NCBI GenBank assembly: GCA_032622095.1
Contig: CP136061.1
Coordinates: 186,132,369 to 186,196,368, forward strand
DNA from: Siphonodentalium dalli
Lineage: Eukaryota; Mollusca; Scaphopoda; Gadilida; Siphonodentaliidae
Reading direction: 5' to 3'
Length of the DNA stretch: 64,000 bases
Shown: in pieces, positions 35,037-46,500 of the stretch
Layout: each line of letters starts with the position of its first letter
Numbering within the stretch: the first letter of the stretch is position 1
Program-made: the position numbers and the translations under genes
The notes under the pieces: model-generated
The model's database searches: none
What the model saw: only the letters and a program-made list of their open reading frames with translations
What the model was told of the DNA's origin: nothing

Positions 35037-35838
35037 TTATACCCCCCGCAACGAAGTTAGGGGGGGTATACTGGAGTCAGCTTGTTCGTCCGTCGTCCGT
35101 CCGTCATCTGTCGTCCGTCGTCCGTCCGTGGACACAAATTTGTCCGGAGTTTTTCTCAGTCGTTTTTTGATCAATTTCCGTGAAACTTGGCACAGACATC
35201 AACCACCACCGGAACCTGTGCACCTGCGATTATAACGTCTGTCGGACTTTTTTTGGTGGAGTTATCCCCCCTTTTTCGACTTAGAAAATTTTCGCAACAT
35301 GTATACTTTTGTCCGAGCTTTTATTCCTACATTTTTCAGTCAATTTTTTAAAAACGTGGCACAGATATTTAGTACCATGGGAACTTGTGCACCTGCGATT
35401 ATGACGTCTGTCCGACATTTTTTGGGGTCGTTATCCCCCTTTTTTGGCTTAGAAACTTATTTTGCAACATGCGTAATTTTGTCCGAGCTTTTATTCCTAC
35501 ATTTTTCGGTCAATGTTTTTTAATCTTGGCACTGATATTTAGTACCATGGGAACCTGTGCACCTGCGATTATGACGTCTGTCCGACATTTTTTGTGTGGA
35601 GTTATTCCCCATTTTCGACTTAGAATTTTTTTCGCAACATACATAATTTTGTCCAAGTTTTTATTCCTACATTTTTTCGGTCAATAGGTTTAAAATTAGG
35701 GTTATGGTTACGTACACCTGCAATGGGAACTGTTATTTTATTTTTTTAACTAAATGTTTACTGACATGTGAAACATCTTAGTATTTTTAAAACAGGGGGG
35801 TATCCGTAGTCCCATTGGGACAGTCACACCTCTAGTTG
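35037..35838. mobile_element. Tandem-core non-autonomous element with end hairpin
   Basis: Starts at a hairpin (TACCCCCC GCAACGAAGTTA GGGGGGTA), then a CGTCCGTCCGT run and three to four ~172-bp repeats containing CACCTGCGATTATGACGTCT and TTTTGTCCGAGCTTTTATTC. It ends at GACAGTCACACCTCTAGTTGA. Helitron-like layout, but no clear CTRR end was found. Confidence 0.6.
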
Positions 35839-35939
35839 AATTTAGAATGTAGAATTAAATATACACACCTTAGAGATCATTATTTTCCGCAATTCATGTC
35901 GAAAAATATTCCATTCTTCGATTAAAAAGGTGCATTTCC

Positions 35940-36089
35940 CTAGCATTTCCCATGGTGGGTTGCGATGCCTTTGTTATTGGGTAGTATAAGTTCTTGGTCT
36001 TCGATTATGTCGAATAGTGCATCCCCGTATGGATTAGTTTTGCTGCATTTGTATACTATATGTTTTGCATTATGGTCTCCTAGAAAGCT
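35940..36089 (-). pseudogene. LINE endonuclease (EEP) remnant
   Basis: The frame SFLGDHNAKHIVYKCSKTNP then YGDALFDIIEDQELIL, NNKGIATHHGK and stop matches the G-D-x-N-A-x-H...G-x-x-L pattern of non-LTR retrotransposon endonucleases. An upstream TGA and a downstream TAG bound it. No reverse transcriptase is adjacent. The clade cannot be decided from this fragment. Confidence 0.6.
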
Positions 36090-36426
36090 TCAGTTTTTAA
36101 TATATCTGTAAAGTATTTGAAAGTTGGGGAGGTGTATGTGAAAGTGATTATCTATCACACGTTCTGAAGCCAGCTCACCCTCTGAAGTGTGAGGTGTGAT
36201 TAGCCGACTGGTTACTGACTCACTGTGTTAACAACCTGCTTCTATTGTTTTGATAGGAATGGGGACAATAATGGCTTCTAAAGATTTCCCAAAATTAACC
36301 CAGAGATAGTGAATTAAACTTTCTATAAAATATGTCCAAAAAAAAAAAAAACAACCACAAAACACAAAAAATTCCTCCCCAAATTAGGTCCGAATCTTCC
36401 CAGCCGAATCTTCCCTCGGCCAAATC

Positions 36427-36645
36427 TTCACAGACCCTTAATTATTATCACAACAGTATGTTGATCCATGTCAATTTTGTCATAGTACTTATGAGTCTTA
36501 TCATGTCGAGTTGAGGTGGGAAGATTGCCGGATCAAACGAGTTGCCGCAGGCAGCGAGTTTGATCCGGCAATCTGCCCACCTCAACAAGATGTGATGAGG
36601 TGACACTGATCAACTCACTGCTGTGATAAAAGTTTTATTATATGA
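36427..36645. repeat. Palindromic MITE, ~220 bp
   Basis: The arms pair through TTGAGGTGGG, GATTGCCGGATCAAAC and outward through TTATCAC...GTTGATC. The outer right end GTTTTATTATATGAC is shared with the insertion in the satellite at 58863, suggesting one family. Confidence 0.7.
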
Positions 36646-37443
36646 CTCCCAGTTCACAATAAATTAAAGAATAATAACCATTTAATTACAGATTGTTTTC
36701 ACTTAGTAGTTTAATTTTCTTACCGTAGTCTACTTTTAACGGATATATAGTTCGTTGTCGTTAATTCGGCATATTTCTGCAATTTCCGTAGTATTGTCCT
36801 ACGCCTGCGCCAGGGGGCTCATTTGGTCATTGTCTCATACTGCGATTGTTACTAATATCCAGCAAACTTCAATATCTAATACAATTCAAATCATAAGTGG
36901 TTTCCCACAACTCTCATGCAGTCTCAGGAGGATTTGATGACAACTGTCTAAACCGAAGAGCATTTCTAGCCTGTTCGGTCGGAGTTTGAGTTTTCGTTCA
37001 CTGACAACAATCATTTGCTTGGTCAATAAAATTGGTGTGATGTTGCAGGCTTAAAGTAAAATGATGATTGGACAATTTGATGTAGCTGTTCTGACTATTG
37101 TTCGGCATTGACTAAGGATCATGAAATCTAGATACAGATAGCTCTATATAGATCTCCCTTTTAAAATTCTTTTTGAAAAGACCTCATAATGTTTGAACTG
37201 TATTGTAATCACAATCCAAGAAGAATTGCTCAATATATTTTTAATTAAGATAAGACTAGTATTACTATTATAAAGTAGTACTTACTATGATAGATTTGTC
37301 TTTTTGTGTGCTTTAAAATCTTCATATTTGTTTGTTGTATGTGATCTTGCTTCAAATCTATTCATCAATTGAGGACATGATGCAGGTCCAATGAGTGGAC
37401 AATTTCAATTGCAAGTTTAAATTTATATCTTGATACATTTCAG

Positions 37444-37506
37444 GGGTCTAATAAGAAATGGCCGACCAAGAACCAGATAAGCAAGAAACAGAAAATCCTA
37501 TTGCAG
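37444..37506 (+). CDS. IQUB: IQUB exon with start codon
   Basis: The acceptor ATACATTTCAG is followed by 14 nt of 5' UTR and then ATG at 37458, reading MADQEPDKQETENPIA. The donor is GCAG|GTGAGG, phase 1. At least one non-coding exon must lie upstream; it and the promoter were not identified. Confidence 0.85.
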
Positions 37507-40500
37507 GTGAGGTCAGCAAGAGTTAAACGTTGTGTATGTCCAAGCACATATTTACATATCTTGAGCGGATATGGTTTGGAGCTATTTTAATTAAAATGGC
37601 AGACCCAGGTTGATCTTTTTTACTAGTTTGAAAGATGATTTTTTTGTGGAAATACCACCATGTAGTATTGATTTTAAATCACAAGGCCACCCATTATGTG
37701 ACCCATATTTCTGTTGACATAAATTCATTAATGTTCATAAACTCAGTTTTTCAAGTAACATGCATGTCCAGAACCCTGTACATAGATGACTAATTTTCTA
37801 ACCTGTTAATGGAAGCATTCAAGGCCTTCGGAGTTGGTATATTTGAAATAACATTAAATTCTGTAACATTATTATCAAGAAGAATGTGAAAAAATATACA
37901 CTTTATTCTTTGTAAATATTACTCCAAAAACAAGACATAGTTTAGTGAAACTTTTGTTATGTATTAACCCTTTCATGAATGGAACTACGATGGTGCAGTA
38001 TTGAAGATCCTGTACCAGTGCCTTCTCTTATATACCGGTATTCGAGATTCCCTGGAACAGGGTCAGTGGCAAATTTCAAGCTGGACACCCCCTACGGAGA
38101 CCCCATCTTTCCACATTCCTGGTCGCACCTTATTGATGTTTATGTACACTATGAGAATGCATTATCAAGTGCAGGGTCATGCCCCCTTTTCTTAATTCAA
38201 ATACTCGCCTTGTAAAGTTTACCTGCCTATGTATATGGCATAGGGGCTCGTTAGTATACCACTATGGACATGTTTTAATTCATTCGCCTAGCTTGATATA
38301 CATAATCAGTTAAGTCGAACTTCTCTTCGCATTTTGAGCATGTATAAACTTTCACAAGGGAGATATTTCCTAAATTTTCATAAGTACGGAAAAAGGGGAC
38401 CTGTCAATATTTTCTAATACTCACAAAAAGTGTCCCATTATGCAGAAAGTTGCTTCTTGAAGCAAAATGTGATTAGTCAAGCTGTCTAAACCTAAGTGTG
38501 AAAAAATGGCACTATTGTCCGGTCTGTCAGGCTAAAATAACTAACGGACTGCTAGTAGAGACATGAGATTTTTTTTTTATCTCATACATGTACATATGTA
38601 TATTGTGTAGTATCTGGCTTAAGTTAAGTATCATATGTGTGCTGGTAATGAAAAAACTGTTGGACAGCATGCCAAATTTTTCATGAAGTAACATATATTT
38701 TTACTATCTTTATCAAGGAAAGATTAACCCCACTCTTGACATACCATGTCAGATACACAGTTTGAACCATTCACAGTAGCAATCTATGCCTCCAATCACA
38801 ATAACTTTCCTAAGCTGACTTTTATGACCACTTGTCAATACTTGCAGTTCCCACTGGAGTTGATGAGAAAGTTGATGAATCTGCCACAGAGGTAAAAGTT
38901 GATGAATCTGTCACAGAGGTAAAAGTTGATGGAGTTGAGGAAGGAAATGAACATCAGCATGAAACTCCAGGCAATGCCAAAGATGAGGAACAAGATGAAG
39001 AGATGAAACCTGCAGAAGCACCTGAAGACAATGAGACAGCACGGGAAACCATAGAGGGACCTAAGGAAGGTGAAACTTCAGAACAACCAGTTGAGGAAGC
39101 CGGCAAAGCTCAAGATGATGGACAGGGAGCGACTGAGCCTGACTCTAGTGAGCAAAAGGAGGAGCAGCTAACTCAGGACAAGACTGGAAGCGATGCTGGT
39201 AATCCAGGTGAGCAGGGAGAGAAAGAAGAATCTCCAAAAGAAGAAGGGAAGGATGAATTGAAGCAAGCTCAGGTGAGGGAACATGCTTATATCAATTTAT
39301 CTCTACTAAGATTTTAGTTTTAATTTGCGATGTTGAGCAATTAATGTACAACTTAATAGTTAATAGTGGCTGTTTAGAGTATCTCACATGAATTTGGCTT
39401 CAATAAGAGATCGACACATCTGAAAAAAATGGAATAAGTGAGATAATTATTACTATAGGGTACCTGTATCTTAGAGGCACGTTGCCGTTTGCTTGGACCT
39501 CATATTGTAATTAATAATCTCGCTTTTGTCACATTCCTATCCATTCCGGGGATTATACAGTATACAGATTTCATATTAGGGACCTGCAAATATTCAAGAT
39601 TCGACTCAATGTCGACATTGTTACCTGATTCAAGATCATTATTTGGTTATTTTTTAATTTGGTTATATCTCATTTTTTGCGTCTAGATAGCACATGGCAT
39701 ATCACCCGCAATCACAAAAATTGAAGCCCAAAGTTGACAACGAAGTAAAAAAGCTGTTGTTGGCAATCTCACGCTGATTAAGGACCTGGATACATTAGTT
39801 TTTGTCGTTGGCATAGTGTGTGTGTATGACATAGCGGTCAATCTTCAACCGGTTGCTGACAGTAACTGGGTGTCAACCGGATATCCGATTCAGCACCAGA
39901 GAACAGACGTTATGGAATTTTTAAATCCCGTGCCTCGCAACCTGTGACAGTGGTCGATCGTGGACTGCATATGTTTGTATTTTTTATCAGCAATTTATGA
40001 ATTGTCTACAACCCAGTACAAGGTGTGTGATCGTGAGCTGCTATACTCAATTAATTATGTTTAGATAACCAATTTTCAGTATAAATAATATGAACTGTTG
40101 AGAGTTCTAACTATTTTAATGTGAATCTTTGATTAATTCCTGTTGTGCTCAAGTGTGAATTTGACCTGATTCAATAACATCAAAAATAGAAGGGGCCGCA
40201 TCAACGGAAACACATTGTGATAACAAACATGCAATGCGACAAACACCAAACACGTGATATAGAAACCTTTGACCTTTAGAATAACAATCTGGGAGTCATG
40301 CCTGACATGTGTGAATTACCAAAGTTGTTATAAAACTTCAGGCTAAACTATAAAACCATTATGCAATTTATGGTCCATTCTGTTAACTTTTTTTCATCAA
40401 CTACTGCATATGCCTTGGAAAGTCATAAACATTACCACTTCAGAGACTAAAAAAAGTGTCATTTTCTCCTCCAGTTGCTTTTTTTTCATGCAGATCACAC

Positions 40501-43500
40501 TGCAAATTATAAGAAAGATTGCTTTTCAGCACTATACTATAAACTTTGCTTGGAAATATTAGAATTGCACCCAAGTAGGTCTTGTAACTCCTCCCATATT
40601 ATGTATACATATTTTGGAGATTATAACAAACCATGCACATTTAAAATCTCCATTTTTTAACATAAAGGAGCCCATCAAAGAAAGTGATGAAACTACCGAG
40701 ATTCAGCCGTCAGAACCTGCTAAACCAACCACTGAAACAGCAGCAGTAGGTACAGAGGCCACCCAAGAGAAGCACGAAGTAGATCCACATGCAGTTTCCC
40801 CTGAACCAGTTGCTTATAAGGTGGATACGACAGCAACATGCACAGGTGAAAAAAACAAATATCAGTCACTTTCCATATTCTTGAAAAAAGGGGGCTGTAT
40901 TTGACACATACAGCTTGGTGGTCATCTTCAAAAATTTGGAGTGCGACATGTTCTCAGCGGCTTCCTTTGCCTTTGATGTCGTGTTGTTTATAAATTATGT
41001 TTATAAATTATGTTTAACTATGAATTTATGTTCCTATTAGTTTGTTCCAGTTGGGAGTGGACAGGCTGTGGGGTGGAGGATCTGGGTGTGCAGTTGGATA
41101 TTTCTAGGTGGATTACCCCCCCCCCCCCCCCCACCCCCCACCCACCTCTACTACGAAGACCCTCTAGCTTTGTCCTTGTTTAGAACTTGTTAAGTAAAAG
41201 TACTAGCTATTGTAGTTGTATCGTGTTCACAGTCCCAGTCTTCTCAATTTTTACAGTCAGGTAAAGGACTCCAGTCATTGACGCTCTTGTTAATGCAAAA
41301 GCAGGGTTGTCGTAAATTGTGATACATCACATCAGACATTCCCAATGTGAAGCATAGAAAAAAGCATGATGCATTGAAATCACGATGAATCGTTGCACCC
41401 CAAGTTCAAACTGCCTGATATCTAAAGTAATTCCAAGAATAAATGCATCTTTGCAATGTTATTTTTAATTAGCATTGTTTAATTTTTTTATGTCAGCAGC
41501 CTTAATTGTTATGTTAACCCTTCCATGATTGGAAATTCCTTAAATTTAGTGAAATCCCTGTGCCAATGCATTCTCTTATATATTTGAGTCTCCCATAGGG
41601 AGCCTCGCATTTATAAGAGAATACATTGGCCTAACAATATTTACCATAACCTTGTAAGCCAGTGCATTCTCTCTATGAGGCTCCCTATGGGAGACTCACA
41701 TATATATGTAGAATGCACCAACGCAGCTCCCGTCATGAAATGGTTAATCTCCTGTTGAATGTTGATTTAAAAAAAATAAAATTTAACAAAATATTTATCT
41801 GTTAGGATCCTTGCGTTTCACAAATTATCATTAATTAACATTTTTGTTCTTGAATTACAGTGAAGTTTGTGCTAATGCCTAGTGCTCAAGTAGCCACATT
41901 GGCCTGCAGTCTTGGTCAGACTTTGCAAGAACTGAAAAATCATTTCGCCAATGAACTCAAAATGTCAGCGAGTGTCATCCTCTTGATGCATGAAGGTGAA
42001 TATATCATATGAATTTACTTAATTTTCTGAAGATATTATTCTTTTCTCAACTAATATTAATATGTGCTGTTATGGTCAGTTAGTGAACTGCACTTCTCTG
42101 TTTATTTACAAAGATTTTTACACCTGCACTTAGTTGAAGTTCAGATTTGGAGTTAATAGCAAATTAATGTGATTAAATCATATTCACAAAAAGATCTGTG
42201 AAGATTATTAATATTATGATATCTGATTGGGTTGTTTGATCAATGGGGAGAGCCAGAGATGGTTTAGAAGAGGTCTATATCATTGTTATGTCACTCAGAC
42301 TTTCACTAATTATTAAGTTAATAATTATTGAGCCAAATTAGTGTTGTACAGAGAGTGCCGTTTCAAATCTATCATTCTTCAAAGTTTATAGTTATGCTGA
42401 TATTAAATCATATTTATTAACATTTTATTGCTGCACTCAGGAAAGAATATGGATAATGAGATCACGCTTGCTGAACTTGGTGTCGGAGCAAATGGAACTG
42501 TTCAGTTAGAGTTACAGTCATCAGATCCTGTTAACACTCCAATCAGGCCATACCGACCCCGAGAAGAATACCACATGCCTGATGTAATCACTGTTAGAGT
42601 GCAGAATGATGGTAAGAAACTTTGTTAACATACCAGTCAATTCCATGACTGGAGCTTTCTGAAATTTTGTAAAAACCCTGTGCCAATGCATTCTCTTATA
42701 TATGCGAGCCTGCCATAGGGAGCTTCGCAAATATAAGAGAATACATTGGCCTAACCATATTTACCTTGACCTTGTAAGCCAGTGCATTCTCTTATATATG
42801 CGAGGCTCCCTATGGGAGACTCGCATATACAAGAGAATGCACTGACACATGAACTTTAATGCTGCACCAACACAGCTCCCGTCATGAAAAAGTTAAAGGG
42901 AGTCAAATCTTCAGTGTTCAGATTATACCTAGCAATTTATCACCTTTGGTACATACTTTGAGAATTATCACCTCAGAAGTGAACCCTTTTTTTTCAGCGT
43001 GGAACATTAAAGAGTGTTCCATATTAGTCTTTTCCTGATATAGTAATAATAACCCTTTCATAGTGGGAGCTGCACAGGTGCAGCATTAAAGACCCTGTGC
43101 AAGTGCATTCTCTTATATATGCAAGTCTTCCATAGGGAGCCTCGCATATATAAGATAATGCACTGGCTTACAAGGCCAAGGATATTATTAGGCCAATGTA
43201 TTCTCTTATAGATGCGAGGCTCCCTATAGGAGACTCGTATATATAAGAGAATGTATTTGCACAGGATTTTCGCAAAAGTTCTGGAGGCTCCAGTCATGGA
43301 AGGGTTAAAGAGAATTGGTATCGCTTATGGCCAGAAAGTTTTAAATCGCTGATAAATTTCAGTGACTTTGATAAGTCTGTATAATTCTATTTCATGTATT
43401 TTTCTAGTTATCTTGATTGCTGCAACATTACAAAAGTGATAAAGTATGGGACATTTATATACTTATCAAAAAGATTTTGATAATATGACACTTTCTATCA

Positions 43501-46500
43501 AAATGTTTCCTCATAATACAGTTGCAACCAATTTTGGTTGGCTAGACAAACAAGTTTTTGATGTCTACAAATAAGTGCAGTGTTATACAGGACATGATTT
43601 TGGACAAAGCTTATATGGGAGGTGTGTTAAGGTTGAATGTTCAATGCAGTTAAATATACTTTATATAGAACTATGGCAGTTAATGTCAGTGATGAGTTTT
43701 TCAGCCTGATGGTAATTAAGAAAGTTGCTCTTAACACTTTCTGTACTAAATACTCATTGACGAGTAGTTCTCTCAGGAAATGATCAGATAATAAGTTCAA
43801 CAAATGTTTGTTGAAATTATTATCTGAACAATTCCGCCAATGAATAGGAATCATTCTGCTTTCGTATTATCTATTTTTTTGTCTGTCATCTGATTTTATT
43901 ACCTGAACATCTCTGATTGAATAATAGATCGTTCCAATGAGTTATAACTGAATGGGAGAAGCCATTTAGTACAGAAAGGGTTAAAGAACAATAAGAACCC
44001 AACTTGTGTAACTACATATTATTTGAAGTCTATTAAGTGGAGCTATTCATGTATATACAAAAACATTTTGAGAATCATAGCCAAGGGCTTCTATACCAAT
44101 CAAAATTGGAATGCTGGCCAGTTGCTTTAACACCTCACTATAGATGTCTTGTGAGGTGATCTTTGCCATCTGTTAAAATTGAGGTTGTCATTGTGAATGT
44201 TATTTCTCATTCAGAAGAACCAAGTAGCTTCAAAGACATAGTAGTGGAGATTGAGAGGACAACAAGGCGGAAGCCATACCTGGGTGGTTACCGACATAAG
44301 GAGACAAGCTTGGAGTTCCATCATGCAGGTACACAAACAATGCAGAAGGCTCGCCCTCCACCGACAGTCCCTAGATATTGTCGTGACACACAGACAGTGG
44401 AACAGATTCATTATGGTCAGCAGACGACTAATGATATGGCTACGCAGATGACAGGAATAGGTGTCTATGTCGCAAACATGACTGACAAACTTAGGGCACC
44501 TGGAGCGTATACCACAGCCGATGACCACCTCTTTATGGTACTGAGACAGGTAAGTTCACTGTTTTTCCGCCAAGGAGAAGCCCTTCAACTGAACTATATG
44601 GATTATTATCCTCGGCCTTGATTTATCAGGAGGGTTAAAATTTATTGTCCGTTTATTGCCTACTCCGGTCAATCAGTGCTCGGATTAGCCCACGCATGAA
44701 TGCGTCCCGTGCAAATCCCGCGCTCTAACAATTCATCTAGCCAGTTTTATTTCTCTCCTTTTGACCTATCAGACGTGGTTTTAACTAAAGGAAGTATTTC
44801 TCTATTGCGAGTTTATCAACTCAATATTTATTGTTGATAACAAACTTGCAATTTATCCGTTGCTTACCCGGTCGTTTAATATTTTTAAGTACGCGCAGAA
44901 ACTCTTCGTTTCAATGTATGTGCAACGCAATTTATAAAAATTCCGTGTTTTTTATCGACACATTTTATTAGCTCAACTTTACTTTGTAAAGTTTGAGCTA
45001 TTGCCATGGCTTTGTCGTCCGTCGTCCGTGTGTGCGTGTGCGCGTGTGTGCGTGTGTACGTAACGCGTCAACAATAGAGGCTACAGGTCGTACCTTTGAT
45101 CGGATCATTATGAAATTTGTCATAGCTGTTGACATCAACATTTGTACCAGAATGATTCATTTTGGGGTCATACGGAAAAAAAACATGGCCGCCAGCGGCC
45201 ATCTTAGATTTCAAAATTCAATCCATTAGCACGGGCTACAGGCCGTACTGTTCGTCTGATCGTCATGAAATTTGTCATGGATGTTAATATTGACATGTAG
45301 ATGGGAACGAGTAATTTTGGGGTCATTCGGCCAAAAAACATGGCCGCCAGCAGCCATCTTCGATTTTACTCTTTGCATGACTAAATCCTTTAGCACGGGC
45401 TACAGGTCGTACCTTTAGTCAGATCGTCATTAAAATTTGTCATGGATGTTAACAATGACATGTAGATGGGAACGAGTCATTTTTGGGTTATTCGGGCAAA
45501 AAACATGGCCGCCAGCAGCCATCTTGGATTTTACTCTTTGTATGACTAAATCCTTTAGCACGGGCTACAGGTCGTACCTTTAGTCTGATAATCATGAAAT
45601 TTATCATGGCTGTTGAAATTGGAATGTAGATGGGAACGAGTCATTTTGGGGTCATTCGGACAAAAAAAAAGGCCGCCAGTGGCCATCTTTGTTTTCAAAA
45701 TTCAATCCATTAGCACGGGCCACAGGTCGCACTGTTCGTCTGATCGTCATGAAATTTGTCATGGATGTTAATATTGACATGTAGATGGGAACGAGTAATT
45801 TTGGGGTCATTCGGCCCAAAAACATGGCCGCCAGCAGCCATCTTGGATTTTACTCTTTGTATGACTAAATTCTTTAGCACGGGCTACAGGTCGTACCTTT
45901 AGTCTGATCATCATGAAATTTGTCATGGATGTTAACAATGACATGTAGATTGGAACGAGTCATTTTGGGGTCGTTCGGCCAAAAAACATGGCCGCCAGCA
46001 GCCGTCTTGGATTTTACTCTTTGCATGACTAAATCCTTTAGCACGGGCTACAGGTCCTACTTTTAGTCTGATCATCATAAAATTTGTCAAGAATGTTAAT
46101 AATCACATGTAGATGGGAACGAGTCATTTTGGAGTCATTCGGCCAAAAAACATGGCCGTCAGCAGCCATCTTGGATTTTACTCTTTGTATGACTAAATCC
46201 TTTAGCACGGGCTACAGGTCGTACCTTTAGTCTGATCATTATAAAATTTGTCATGGCTGTTGATATTGGAATGTAGATGGGAACGAGTCATTTTGGGGTC
46301 ATTCGGACAAAAAACATGGCCGCCAGCGGCCATCTTGGATTTCAAAATTTAATCCATTAGCACGGGCCACAGGTCGTACTGATTGTCTGATCATCATGAA
46401 ATTTGTCATGGATGATAATATTTACATGTAGATGGGAACGAGTAATTTTGGGGTCATTCGGCCAAAAAACATGGCCGCCAGCAGCCATCTTAGATTTTAC

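Noticed and set aside
35299-35687. Hydrophobic repeat ORFs (FVRAFIPTFF)
   Set aside because: They are translations of the 172-bp tandem repeat in a non-autonomous element, not membrane proteins.
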